A DNA stretch of 64,000 bases, from contig NZ_FODC01000002.1 of assembly GCF_900110275.1 (NCBI RefSeq), positions 930,001 to 994,000 on the forward strand. Direction: 5' to 3'. A program made the translations under genes and the position numbers. The notes under the pieces are model-generated. The model made no database searches. It had not been told where the DNA came from and saw nothing but the letters and a program-made list of their open reading frames with translations. Below, piece by piece: positions 26,919 through 34,357 of this stretch. Every line of letters starts with the position of its first letter. Position 1 is the first letter of the stretch. The DNA is from Duganella sp. CF517. Its GTDB lineage: Bacteria > Pseudomonadota > Gammaproteobacteria > Burkholderiales > Burkholderiaceae_D.

Positions 26919-29327
26919 ATGACTCAAGCAAATCTCTTTGACGAATCCGCGCAGGCGCCGGCGCAAGCCGGCCAGCCGCCACAGCCCCCCGTGCCTCCCG
27001 TCCCACCGCAAGGCGGCGACGGCGGCGGCCCGCCAGACGGCGGTGACGGCGGCGATGGCGGCGAAACGCTGACCCTGTCCACCTTCGCCGAACGCGCCTA
27101 CCTCGATTACGCCATCTCGGTGGTCAAGGGCCGCGCGCTGCCGGACGTGTGCGACGGCCAGAAACCGGTGCAGCGCCGCATCCTGTACGCGATGAACGAA
27201 ATGGGCCTGAACCCGACCGCCAAGCCGCGCAAATCGGCCACCGTGGTCGGCGACGTGCTGGGTAAATTGCACCCGCACGGCGACCAGTCGGTGTACGACG
27301 CCATGGTGCGCATGGCGCAGGACTTCTCGCTGCGCTATCCGCTGGTCGACGGCCAGGGTAACTTCGGCTCGCGCGACGGCGACGGCGCGGCGGCGATGCG
27401 ATACACCGAAGCGCGGCTTACGCCGATCGCCAAGGTGCTGCTCGACGAGATCAATCTCGGCACCGTGGAATTCCAGGCCAACTACGACGGCTCGACCGAG
27501 GAACCATGCCTGCTGCCGGCGCGCCTGCCGATGGTGCTGCTGAACGGCGCCTCCGGTATCGCGGTCGGCCTGGCGACGGAAATCCCGTCGCACAACCTGG
27601 GCGAGGTCACGCAGGCGGCCGTCGCCATGATCCGTAATCCGAAGATCTCGCACAGCGAGTTGATGGCGCTGGTGCCGGGTCCGGACTTCCCGGGCGGTGG
27701 CCAGATCATCACGCCGGCGGCGCAGATCAGCGACATGTACGCCAACGGACGTGGCAGCATGAAGGTGCGCGCGCGCTGGAAGATCGAAGAGCTGGCGCGC
27801 GGCCAGTGGCAGGCGGTGGTCACCGAACTGCCGCCGGGCACCTCGTCGCAGAAGGTGCTCGAAGAGATCGAAGAGCTGACCAATCCCAAGATCAAGATGG
27901 GCAAGAAGGCGCTGTCGCCGGAACAGCTGGCGCTCAAGTCGCTGATCCTCAACTCGCTCGACACCATCCGCGACGAATCGGGCCGCGCGGCGCCGGTGCG
28001 CCTGGTGTTCGAACCGAAGTCGAAGAACCAGGACCAGACCGAATTCATGCTGATGCTGCTGGCGCATACGTCGCTGGAATCGTCGGCGTCGATCAACCTT
28101 GTGATGATCGGCGGCGATGGCCGTCCGCGCCAGAAGGGCCTGGGCGAGATCCTGCAGGAATGGATCGACTTCCGCTTCATCACCGTCACCCGCCGCACCA
28201 AATTCAAGCTGGGCAAGGTCGACGCGCGCATCCATATCCTGGAAGGCCGCGAGACCATCCTGCTGAACATCGATGAAGTAATCCACATCATCCGCAACTC
28301 GGACGAACCGAAAGCGGCGCTGATGGAGCGCTTCCGCCTGTCGGACATCCAGGCCGAAGACATCCTGGAAATCCGCTTGCGCCAACTGGCGCGTCTGGAA
28401 GCGATCAAGATCCAGCAGGAGCTGGCCGAACTGCGCAAAGAGAAGCAGCTGCTGCAGGACCTGCTCGACAATCCGGCGTCGATGAAGCGCGCCATCATCA
28501 AGGAAATCGAAGCCGACACCAAGCAGTATGGCGACGCCCGCCGCACCTTGATCGAAGAAGCGCAGAAAGCCGTGGTCGAACAGAAGGTGGTGGACGAACC
28601 GGTCACCGTCATCATTTCGGAAAAAGGCTGGATACGCGCGCGCACCGGCATCGGCCACGACGCCACGCAATTCACGTTCAAAGCCGGCGACGCGCTGTAT
28701 GGCGCGTTCGAATGCCGCACCGTCGACAACCTGCTCGCCTTCGGCAGCAACGGCAAGGTGTACTCGGTGCCCGTGGCCGCGCTGCCCAACGCGCGCGGCG
28801 ACGGCGTGCCGGTCACCACCCTCATCGACCTGGCGTCGGGCGCGCGCATCCAGCACTACTTCGCCGGTCCGGCCGCCACGCAGTTGATGATGGCCACCAG
28901 CGCGGGCTTCGGCTTCATCGCCAAAGCGGGCGACATGGTCAGCCGCATCAAGGGCGGCAAGGCCTTCGTCACCCTCGACGAAGGCGACGTACCGCTGCCG
29001 CCGGCGGTGGTGGCGGATGGCGCCAGCGCGGTCGCGGTGTTGTCGGCCAACGCGCGGGTGCTGGTGTTCGGCATGGACGAAATGAAGGTGCTGACCAACG
29101 GCGGCCGAGGCGTCATCCTGATGGAGCTGGACGACAAGGAGACCTTGATCGCGGCCAAGCCGATCAGCCAGAAAGGCGTGATCGTCTCCGGCATCGGCCG
29201 TGGCGGCAAGGCGCAGGAAGAACGTCTGTCGGCGTCGGCCCTGGCGGTCCACTTCGGCAAGCGCGCGCGCAAAGGCAAGGCGCTGGCGACCAAGATCAAG
29301 CCAACCTCGCTCACCCCTATCGTCTAA
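26919..29327 (+). CDS. parC: DNA topoisomerase IV subunit A, with Pro/Gly-rich N-terminal insert
   Basis: An 802-aa cleavage subunit of topoisomerase IV. The winged-helix core begins at [40 protein letters not shown], with the quinolone-region block [34 protein letters not shown] and catalytic Tyr in [11 protein letters not shown]. The C-terminal beta-pinwheel blades are visible ([21 protein letters not shown]). Between the short start MTQANLFDE and the core lie about 40 residues made almost only of Pro, Gly, Gln and Asp ([20 protein letters not shown]), longer than in E. coli ParC, where the core starts within about 10 residues. It forms an operon with parE and ends at the terminators near 29333-29410. 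Confidence 0.96.
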   Translation: MTQANLFDESAQAPAQAGQPPQPPVPPVPPQGGDGGGPPDGGDGGDGGETLTLSTFAERAYLDYAISVVKGRALPDVCDGQKPVQRRILYAMNEMGLNPTAKPRKSATVVGDVLGKLHPHGDQSVYDAMVRMAQDFSLRYPLVDGQGNFGSRDGDGAAAMRYTEARLTPIAKVLLDEINLGTVEFQANYDGSTEEPCLLPARLPMVLLNGASGIAVGLATEIPSHNLGEVTQAAVAMIRNPKISHSELMALVPGPDFPGGGQIITPAAQISDMYANGRGSMKVRARWKIEELARGQWQAVVTELPPGTSSQKVLEEIEELTNPKIKMGKKALSPEQLALKSLILNSLDTIRDESGRAAPVRLVFEPKSKNQDQTEFMLMLLAHTSLESSASINLVMIGGDGRPRQKGLGEILQEWIDFRFITVTRRTKFKLGKVDARIHILEGRETILLNIDEVIHIIRNSDEPKAALMERFRLSDIQAEDILEIRLRQLARLEAIKIQQELAELRKEKQLLQDLLDNPASMKRAIIKEIEADTKQYGDARRTLIEEAQKAVVEQKVVDEPVTVIISEKGWIRARTGIGHDATQFTFKAGDALYGAFECRTVDNLLAFGSNGKVYSVPVAALPNARGDGVPVTTLIDLASGARIQHYFAGPAATQLMMATSAGFGFIAKAGDMVSRIKGGKAFVTLDEGDVPLPPAVVADGASAVAVLSANARVLVFGMDEMKVLTNGGRGVILMELDDKETLIAAKPISQKGVIVSGIGRGGKAQEERLSASALAVHFGKRARKGKALATKIKPTSLTPIV

Positions 29328-29332
29328 CCGCG

Positions 29333-29365
29333 ACGCCGGGTCGGGTAAAACCCGACCGCGGCGTT
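29333..29365 (+). terminator. Hairpin directly after parC
   Basis: An imperfect GC-rich hairpin (CGCCGGGTCGGGT ... ACCCGACCGCGGCG) starts a few bases after the parC stop and has no T tract. The strong terminator follows some 20 bases later, so this may be a 3'-stabilising structure. Confidence 0.5.
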
Positions 29366-29380
29366 ACGAATTTCTGGACG

Positions 29381-29410
29381 AAAAAAAAGACGGGCAAGCC
29401 CGTCTTTTTT
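29381..29410. terminator. Bidirectional terminator between parC and the Ala/Lys-rich gene
   Basis: Perfect stem AGACGGGC / GCCCGTCT with a two-base loop (AA), flanked by a run of A on the left and six T on the right, between convergent genes. It can end transcription on both strands. Confidence 0.9.
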
Positions 29411-29424
29411 CTATTGCGCGCTAA

Positions 29425-29904
29425 TTAATGCTTGGCGGCGGCTTCTTTGACTTCAGCAGCCGATTTGGCTTTCACTGCGTCGGTCTTGTTGGCGGCCAGC
29501 GCTTTGTCTTCGGTAGCGTCGACGGTTGCCTTGATGGCTTTAGCGTCGGCTTTCACGGCCTTTTTGTTGGCTTTTTCTTCGGCTTTAGCGATGTTCTTTT
29601 CGCCTTTGGCCGCTGCTTTGGCTTTGTCTTCTGGATCTGCCTTGGCGATTTTTTCGTTCGCCTTAGCGGCTTCCACGTTTACTTTAGCCTGGGCTTCGTC
29701 ATGGGTCTGGTTGGCTTTAGCGACGGCCTTGTTGGCTTTTTTGTCGGCTTTGGCATCAACTTTCAGCTCTTTCTGTTCAGCCTTGGCGACGTCCTTGTTG
29801 GCTTCTTGCTGTGCCTTGTTGACTTCGTTGGTCTGTGCAGGGGTTTGTGCGAAAGCTGCGGTTGCGAACAGGCCGGCGATCAGGGTAGCGATGATTTTGC
29901 TCAT
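29425..29904 (-). CDS. Exported Ala/Lys-rich low-complexity protein
   Basis: A 159-aa protein with signal peptide MSKIIATLIAGLFATAAFAQ. The mature part is almost wholly Ala, Lys, Asp, Glu, Asn and Thr in heptad-like repeats (KAEQKELKVDAKADKKANKA), so it should be a long charged helix or disordered. The start at 29904 has GAGGA about eight bases upstream; a frame five codons longer is less likely. Similar exported KA-rich proteins are frequent in Oxalobacteraceae, annotated only as hypothetical or cell-envelope proteins. It has its own terminator, shared with parC. Histone H1-like or peptidoglycan-linking roles are guesses. Confidence 0.8.
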   Translation of the reverse strand: MSKIIATLIAGLFATAAFAQTPAQTNEVNKAQQEANKDVAKAEQKELKVDAKADKKANKAVAKANQTHDEAQAKVNVEAAKANEKIAKADPEDKAKAAAKGEKNIAKAEEKANKKAVKADAKAIKATVDATEDKALAANKTDAVKAKSAAEVKEAAAKH

Positions 29905-30062
29905 GATATTTCCTCTCAAGTTTAATTTGGATGCGTTCTTATCTTATTAAGGCGAGGCCTTGGGCCCCGCCTGCGTCGCGCTCTTGTTTAGAAGCGCCAG
30001 ATCACGTATCCAGAATAGCAACCCGTACGGATGAGCTCTGTACGCTACCGTACTTAAACCGA

Positions 30063-31514
30063 TTATTCGCTTTTGGGCCGGGAATAGAGGTCGATGATGG
30101 CGCTGATCCCATCCGCGCAGACGGAGCAGAACTTGTCGCTGCGGTCGAACATGATGCACTGCATCTCGGGACGGTAATAACCCTTGGCCTCGTAGTTCGC
30201 GCCTTCGAAAGCGCCCACCACATGGCGGTTCGGATCGCGCGAGAACAGCTCATTGGTGTGCTGCAGGTCCTTGTGGAACAAGGCGCTCATCTCCGACTCC
30301 GGCCGGTTGGCCTGGCGCAGCGCCACCCTCTCCTTCTGGTACGCGCGCGACGCCGCCTCGTATTCGTCCTTCTTCCACGGCGTCGGCAACGGCGTGCCGT
30401 CCTTGACGAACTTCTTCCACTTCACGTTGGCCGGATCGTGCAGCGCCGTCGCATTCGGCTCCCACGGCTCCTGGCGCGTGGCGCCGCCCGTGGCGTAGGC
30501 CACCGGCGAGGTGTAGTACTCGTCCGCCAGTCCCGCGAAGTGGTGGCCGAATTCGTGCACGAACAGGTAGTTGGCCCAATCGTTGTTGGCCGCCGCTGTG
30601 CTGAACTGGCCGAAGATGCCGCCACCGCCGTAGGTGTCGTTGTTGACCAGGATCTCGATGAATTCATACGGCGCGTTCTGCGCCAGCTCGCGCAGCGCGC
30701 GGTTGTCGGTGGTTAGCACATAACGCTCGCTGCCGAAGATGTCGTAGCGGGTGCCCAGCGGCGACGCGTGGTGCACGCCGGTCGATGGACGCGACACGCC
30801 CGATTCCTGCGTCGGCAAGGCCAGCGCCCAGACATTGAAGTCCTTGGCGCGTTCCTTGAACGGCGAGGTGTTGAACAGGTGGTCGGCGAGCCGGAGCGCG
30901 GTCGCCTCGAACTTCTTCATCTCGCCGGCCGTGTAGCCGTCGCCGAGGATCAGCAGGTCGACCTTGTCCTTCGACGGGCCGTTGACGCGGATGCCGATCG
31001 GCTTGGCCGGCGCGGGCGCCGGCTTGCGCACCACGTCCATCGCGTCGGTGTCGACGCTGGTCGTCCACACCACGGAGAAGGCGCCGCGCTCGTCGCGCTT
31101 GAGGATGCGCACCTTCACCGGCTTGTCCGGCTTAGGGAAGCGCACCGACTCCTGGAAGCCGCGATTGGTCTTGCCGGCTTCCTCGGTACTGGCCCACTCG
31201 GCGAAGACGGTCGAAAAACCGCGCGAGTACAGCACCTTGCCGGATGCGGCGTCGGCCACCTCCACCAGGTTGTTGCCGCGATTGGTGTCGTCCAGGGTGC
31301 GGCGCATGTCGCCGGGCCATGGCAGCGGCTCGATCACCACGCGCTCCATCGCGTACTGTTCGTTGAGGGCGTTGCCGCTGTGGATGTAGTCGAGGCGGAC
31401 GGTGGCCGGCTGGGCGTCCGGCGCCGGGGCGGCAACGGCGGAAACGGCGCCTGCGGACAGCGCCGACAAAAACAGCGCGGCGATCAAGCCTCGGGAGCGT
31501 GCAAAGAGTGTCAT
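30063..31514 (-). CDS. Secreted M64-family zinc metallopeptidase
   Basis: A 483-aa exported peptidase of family M64 (IgA peptidase-like). The signal peptide is GLIAALFLSALSAGAVSAVAA. The N-terminal domain (about 30-160) is the M64 N-terminal beta-domain (TVRLDYIHSGNALNEQYAMERVVIEPLPWPG). The catalytic part has LLILGDGYTAGEMKKFEATALRLADHLFNTSPFKE and the zinc motif HEFGHHFAGLADEYY (about residue 320). The C-terminal CIMFDRSDKFCSVC has paired cysteines. The gene starts 59 bases after the cyanophycinase stop, in line with it, so co-transcription is possible. The protein substrate is unknown. Confidence 0.9.
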   Translation of the reverse strand: MTLFARSRGLIAALFLSALSAGAVSAVAAPAPDAQPATVRLDYIHSGNALNEQYAMERVVIEPLPWPGDMRRTLDDTNRGNNLVEVADAASGKVLYSRGFSTVFAEWASTEEAGKTNRGFQESVRFPKPDKPVKVRILKRDERGAFSVVWTTSVDTDAMDVVRKPAPAPAKPIGIRVNGPSKDKVDLLILGDGYTAGEMKKFEATALRLADHLFNTSPFKERAKDFNVWALALPTQESGVSRPSTGVHHASPLGTRYDIFGSERYVLTTDNRALRELAQNAPYEFIEILVNNDTYGGGGIFGQFSTAAANNDWANYLFVHEFGHHFAGLADEYYTSPVAYATGGATRQEPWEPNATALHDPANVKWKKFVKDGTPLPTPWKKDEYEAASRAYQKERVALRQANRPESEMSALFHKDLQHTNELFSRDPNRHVVGAFEGANYEAKGYYRPEMQCIMFDRSDKFCSVCADGISAIIDLYSRPKSE

Positions 31515-31573
31515 GGGATTCCTGGCGGTCGGTTGAAAACGTGCCCGCTATTTTAATCCCGCCGCGCCCCGGA

Positions 31574-32827
31574 CTAGTTTTTCCGCGTCGTCAGCGACTG
31601 TCCGATGTCGAGCGGACGGATATCGAGCCGGACGTTGAGGATCGAATAGCTTTGCGCCGCCGACGACGCCGACGCGTAGCCGACGCTGTCGCGCGTTTTG
31701 CTGAAGGTGAACTGGAAGCCCAGCTCCGGCAGCAGCGACTGGGGACCGCTGGTGGCGATGCCGATCGCCTCGACGCGGCGGTTGACGATCAGGCTTTCCA
31801 TCAGCTCCACCACGGCGTTCCTGCCCAGGATATCGGGCGAGAACACCGGCTGGTGCAGCACCGCGTGCTCCGCCCGCAGCCGTCCGCCGGCCTTGGCCTC
31901 GGACGGCGTGAAGATATGCGAAGCCAGGTCGTAGCGGTCGCCCCGGTCCAGATAGCTGATCACCGCGTTGGAGACATTGAAGCCGGCGCTGGCGCTATCG
32001 GTGGTGGCGCGCGACAGGTCGATCAGCAGCGCGCCCTTGTGGCCGACGATTTCCACGTTGCGGCGGCTGTCGACCACCATCGCGGTGTTCTCGTCGATGC
32101 CCAGTCCGAACTTGTAGCCCTTCTTCAGCATCGCCGGGATCATGCGGGCGAAGCGTCCGCGCACCAGCAGGTGCTGGTCGACGAAGACGTCGTCGCCGAT
32201 GAAACCCAGGCCGGGCGCGATCTCGCGGCCGTCATTGACGCCGCCGCGCAAGGTGCCGAACACCGATTGGGGCGAATAGAACATGGTGCTGCTCATGATG
32301 GCGGCGCCGGCGCTGTCGCCGGCCACCACGCCGCCGTTGCGGTAGACGTCCCACACCGCCTCCAGCACCGCGCTGCGGCTGCCGTCCTCGCGCACCAGCG
32401 CCTGCGTGATGCGGGACTGGTCGCCACCGGAGAAGAACACGCCGCCGGCGCCGCGCACGGCCGCCGCCAGTTCGGCATCCTCGGCCACCCGGCGGAAATC
32501 GCTGCCGTCCAAGCGCACCGCCAGCGGCACCACGAAGGCGGCCGCGCCGTAGGCATTGAGGCGTTCGGCGATCCGGTCTCCCGTCCTCTGCGGATCGGCC
32601 GCCGCCGACGGCAGCACGGCGATGCGCGCGCCCGGCCCGCCCGCCAGCGCGACGATGCGCTGCCAGACGTCGGCGTTGTCGCCCCGCAGACCGCCGCCGA
32701 TGATCACCAGCGCCCCCTTGGGAGCGGCCGGCGCCGGCTTGGCCGCCGGCAGCGTCGCCGCCAGGCCGGCGGCGCCCTGCAGCGGAACGGCCAGCATCAG
32801 AACCGCCCCGATCAGGTGCTTCAACAT
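31574..32827 (-). CDS. cphE: Extracellular cyanophycinase, peptidase S51 family (copy 1)
   Basis: A 417-aa secreted serine hydrolase that cuts cyanophycin (poly-Asp with Arg side chains) into beta-Asp-Arg dipeptides. Start at 32827 gives the signal peptide MLKHLIGAVLMLAVPLQGAAGLAA. Family marks are GALVIIGGGLRGDNADVW, the Gln of SGGDQ (about residue 137) and nucleophile Ser172 in VVAGDSAGAAIMS; then GLGFIGDDVFVDQHLLVRGRFARM and GLGIDENTAMVV. The known extracellular CphE proteins are of about this length (roughly 418, from memory), longer than the intracellular CphB (about 270). It shares most of its sequence with the next gene upstream. Alternative: another S51 peptidase acting on isoaspartyl peptides. 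Confidence 0.85.
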   Translation of the reverse strand: MLKHLIGAVLMLAVPLQGAAGLAATLPAAKPAPAAPKGALVIIGGGLRGDNADVWQRIVALAGGPGARIAVLPSAAADPQRTGDRIAERLNAYGAAAFVVPLAVRLDGSDFRRVAEDAELAAAVRGAGGVFFSGGDQSRITQALVREDGSRSAVLEAVWDVYRNGGVVAGDSAGAAIMSSTMFYSPQSVFGTLRGGVNDGREIAPGLGFIGDDVFVDQHLLVRGRFARMIPAMLKKGYKFGLGIDENTAMVVDSRRNVEIVGHKGALLIDLSRATTDSASAGFNVSNAVISYLDRGDRYDLASHIFTPSEAKAGGRLRAEHAVLHQPVFSPDILGRNAVVELMESLIVNRRVEAIGIATSGPQSLLPELGFQFTFSKTRDSVGYASASSAAQSYSILNVRLDIRPLDIGQSLTTRKN

Positions 32828-32860
32828 GATGCCCGGTGTGCGCATGATGGCCGACTCCCC

Positions 32861-32909
32861 AAATAAAAAGGGACGGCGCTTGGAGCCCCGCCCCTTTCGC
32901 CGTCCCTTT
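32861..32909 (-). terminator. Terminator between the two cyanophycinase genes
   Basis: A perfect 12-base stem AAAGGGACGGCG / CGCCGTCCCTTT (32867-32878 and 32898-32909) with a 19-base loop, followed on the minus strand by TTTTTATTT. It lies about 20 bases after the stop of the upstream copy, so the downstream copy is either read through or has its own promoter. Confidence 0.85.
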
Positions 32910-32930
32910 CAATATAACCCGATTTGCCCG

Positions 32931-34250
32931 CTACCGGTACCGGTAAAGCGGCTGCTGGAGCTGGATCGGCCGGATATCCATCCGCAGCTTGAGCACCGAA
33001 TACGCCTCCACTTCGGTGGAGCTGTAACCGACGCTATTGATGGTTTTACTGAAGCGGAACTCGAAGCCGATGTCCGGCGCCGAGTCGCGCGGATTGCCGA
33101 AGGCGATGCCGATGGCCTCCTGCTGGGCGTTGTCGATCAGGTTGACCATCAGGTCCAGCACCGCGTTGTTGCCCAGGATGTCATTGGTGAAGACGGTGCC
33201 GCGCGTGTCCGGCTGGTTCGGATCGAGCTTGTTGTCCGCCTTGTCGGCCGACGGCGTGAACTCGCGCGTGACCAGGTTGAATTTGTCGCCCCGATCCAGA
33301 TAACTGATGGTGGCGTTGCTGATATTGAAACCCTTGATGCCGCGGTCGGTGATCGCCGCCGACAGATCGAGCAGCAGCGCGCCGCTGTAGCCGATGATTT
33401 CCACGTCGCGGCGGGCGTTGACCACCATCGCGCTGTTCTCGTCGATGCCCAGGCCGATCTGATACCCTTTTTTCAACATCACCGGGATCATGCGGGCGAA
33501 GCGGCCGCGCACCAGCAGGTGCTGGTCGACGAAGACGTCGTCGCCGATGAAGCCCAGGCCCGGGGCGATCTCGTTGCCGTCGGTGACACCCTGTTTGAGC
33601 ATGTCCAGCGTCGCCTTGGCGTCGTAGAACATGGTCGTGCTCATGATGGCCGCGCCGGCGCTGGAGCCGGCCACCACGCCGCCGTCGCGGTACACGTCCC
33701 ACACCGCCTCCAGCGCCAGGGTGCGCGAGCCGTCCGGGCGCACCAGCGCCTTGGTGATGCGGGCCTGGTCGCCGCCGGTGAAGTAGATGCCGGTGGCCGA
33801 GTGGATCAGCGCCACCACCTCCGGGTCCTCGGCGGCCTTGCGGTAGTCGCTGTTGGGCAGCGTCACGCCGAGCGGGATGAAGAAAGCCTGGGCGCCATAT
33901 TGATTGAGTTTGTTAACCGTGTTCTGCGCCGATTTTTCCGGATTGATCGAGGCCGAGCCGAACACGCCGATGCGCGCGCCACGGCCGCCGGCCAGCTGCA
34001 CGATGCGCTGCCAGACCTCCGCGTTGTCGGCGCGCAGGCCGCCGCCGATGATCACCAGGTTGCCCGCCGGCGGCGCCAGCACCGGCTTGGGCGGCGGCAC
34101 CGCCTTGGCCGGCTTGCTGGCCTTGGTCCCCGACTGCGCCTTGGCCGACGACGTGGCGGCCGCTCCCTGGGCCGCATGCGCACTGACGCCGGCGAACACC
34201 AGCAGCCAAAGCAAGCAAAGGCGCTGGAACGTTGAACCTGTAAATTTCAT
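32931..34250 (-). CDS. cphE: Extracellular cyanophycinase, peptidase S51 family (copy 2)
   Basis: A 439-aa paralogue of the gene that follows it. It has a signal peptide (LCLLWLLVFAGVSAHAA) and then a Lys/Ser/Ala/Pro-rich spacer (about residues 28-62) absent from copy 1. The S51 marks are the same: GNLVIIGGGLRADNAEVW, TGGDQ (Gln about 162), nucleophile Ser197 in VVAGSSAGAAIMS, GLGFIGDDVFVDQHLLVRGRFARMIPVMLKKGY. Both carry a C-terminal domain (GFEFRFSKTINSVGYSS...LKLRMDIRPI). It lies 107 bases downstream of the TonB receptor gene on the same strand. The pair probably arose by tandem duplication. Confidence 0.85.
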   Translation of the reverse strand: MKFTGSTFQRLCLLWLLVFAGVSAHAAQGAAATSSAKAQSGTKASKPAKAVPPPKPVLAPPAGNLVIIGGGLRADNAEVWQRIVQLAGGRGARIGVFGSASINPEKSAQNTVNKLNQYGAQAFFIPLGVTLPNSDYRKAAEDPEVVALIHSATGIYFTGGDQARITKALVRPDGSRTLALEAVWDVYRDGGVVAGSSAGAAIMSTTMFYDAKATLDMLKQGVTDGNEIAPGLGFIGDDVFVDQHLLVRGRFARMIPVMLKKGYQIGLGIDENSAMVVNARRDVEIIGYSGALLLDLSAAITDRGIKGFNISNATISYLDRGDKFNLVTREFTPSADKADNKLDPNQPDTRGTVFTNDILGNNAVLDLMVNLIDNAQQEAIGIAFGNPRDSAPDIGFEFRFSKTINSVGYSSTEVEAYSVLKLRMDIRPIQLQQPLYRYR

Positions 34251-34357
34251 GTTGCCCTTCCAATGATGAAACCGGCGCCGGGGCTTGCGCGCGGCGCCGT
34301 GGTAATACAGATGATACCAATCAATTACTTAAGCATGTATTACATTGTGGAGGGCTT

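Noticed and set aside
29951..29972. Imperfect hairpin GGCGAGGCC...GGCCCCGCC after the M64 peptidase gene
   Set aside because: It has a mismatch in the stem and no T run on the minus strand, so it was not listed as a terminator.
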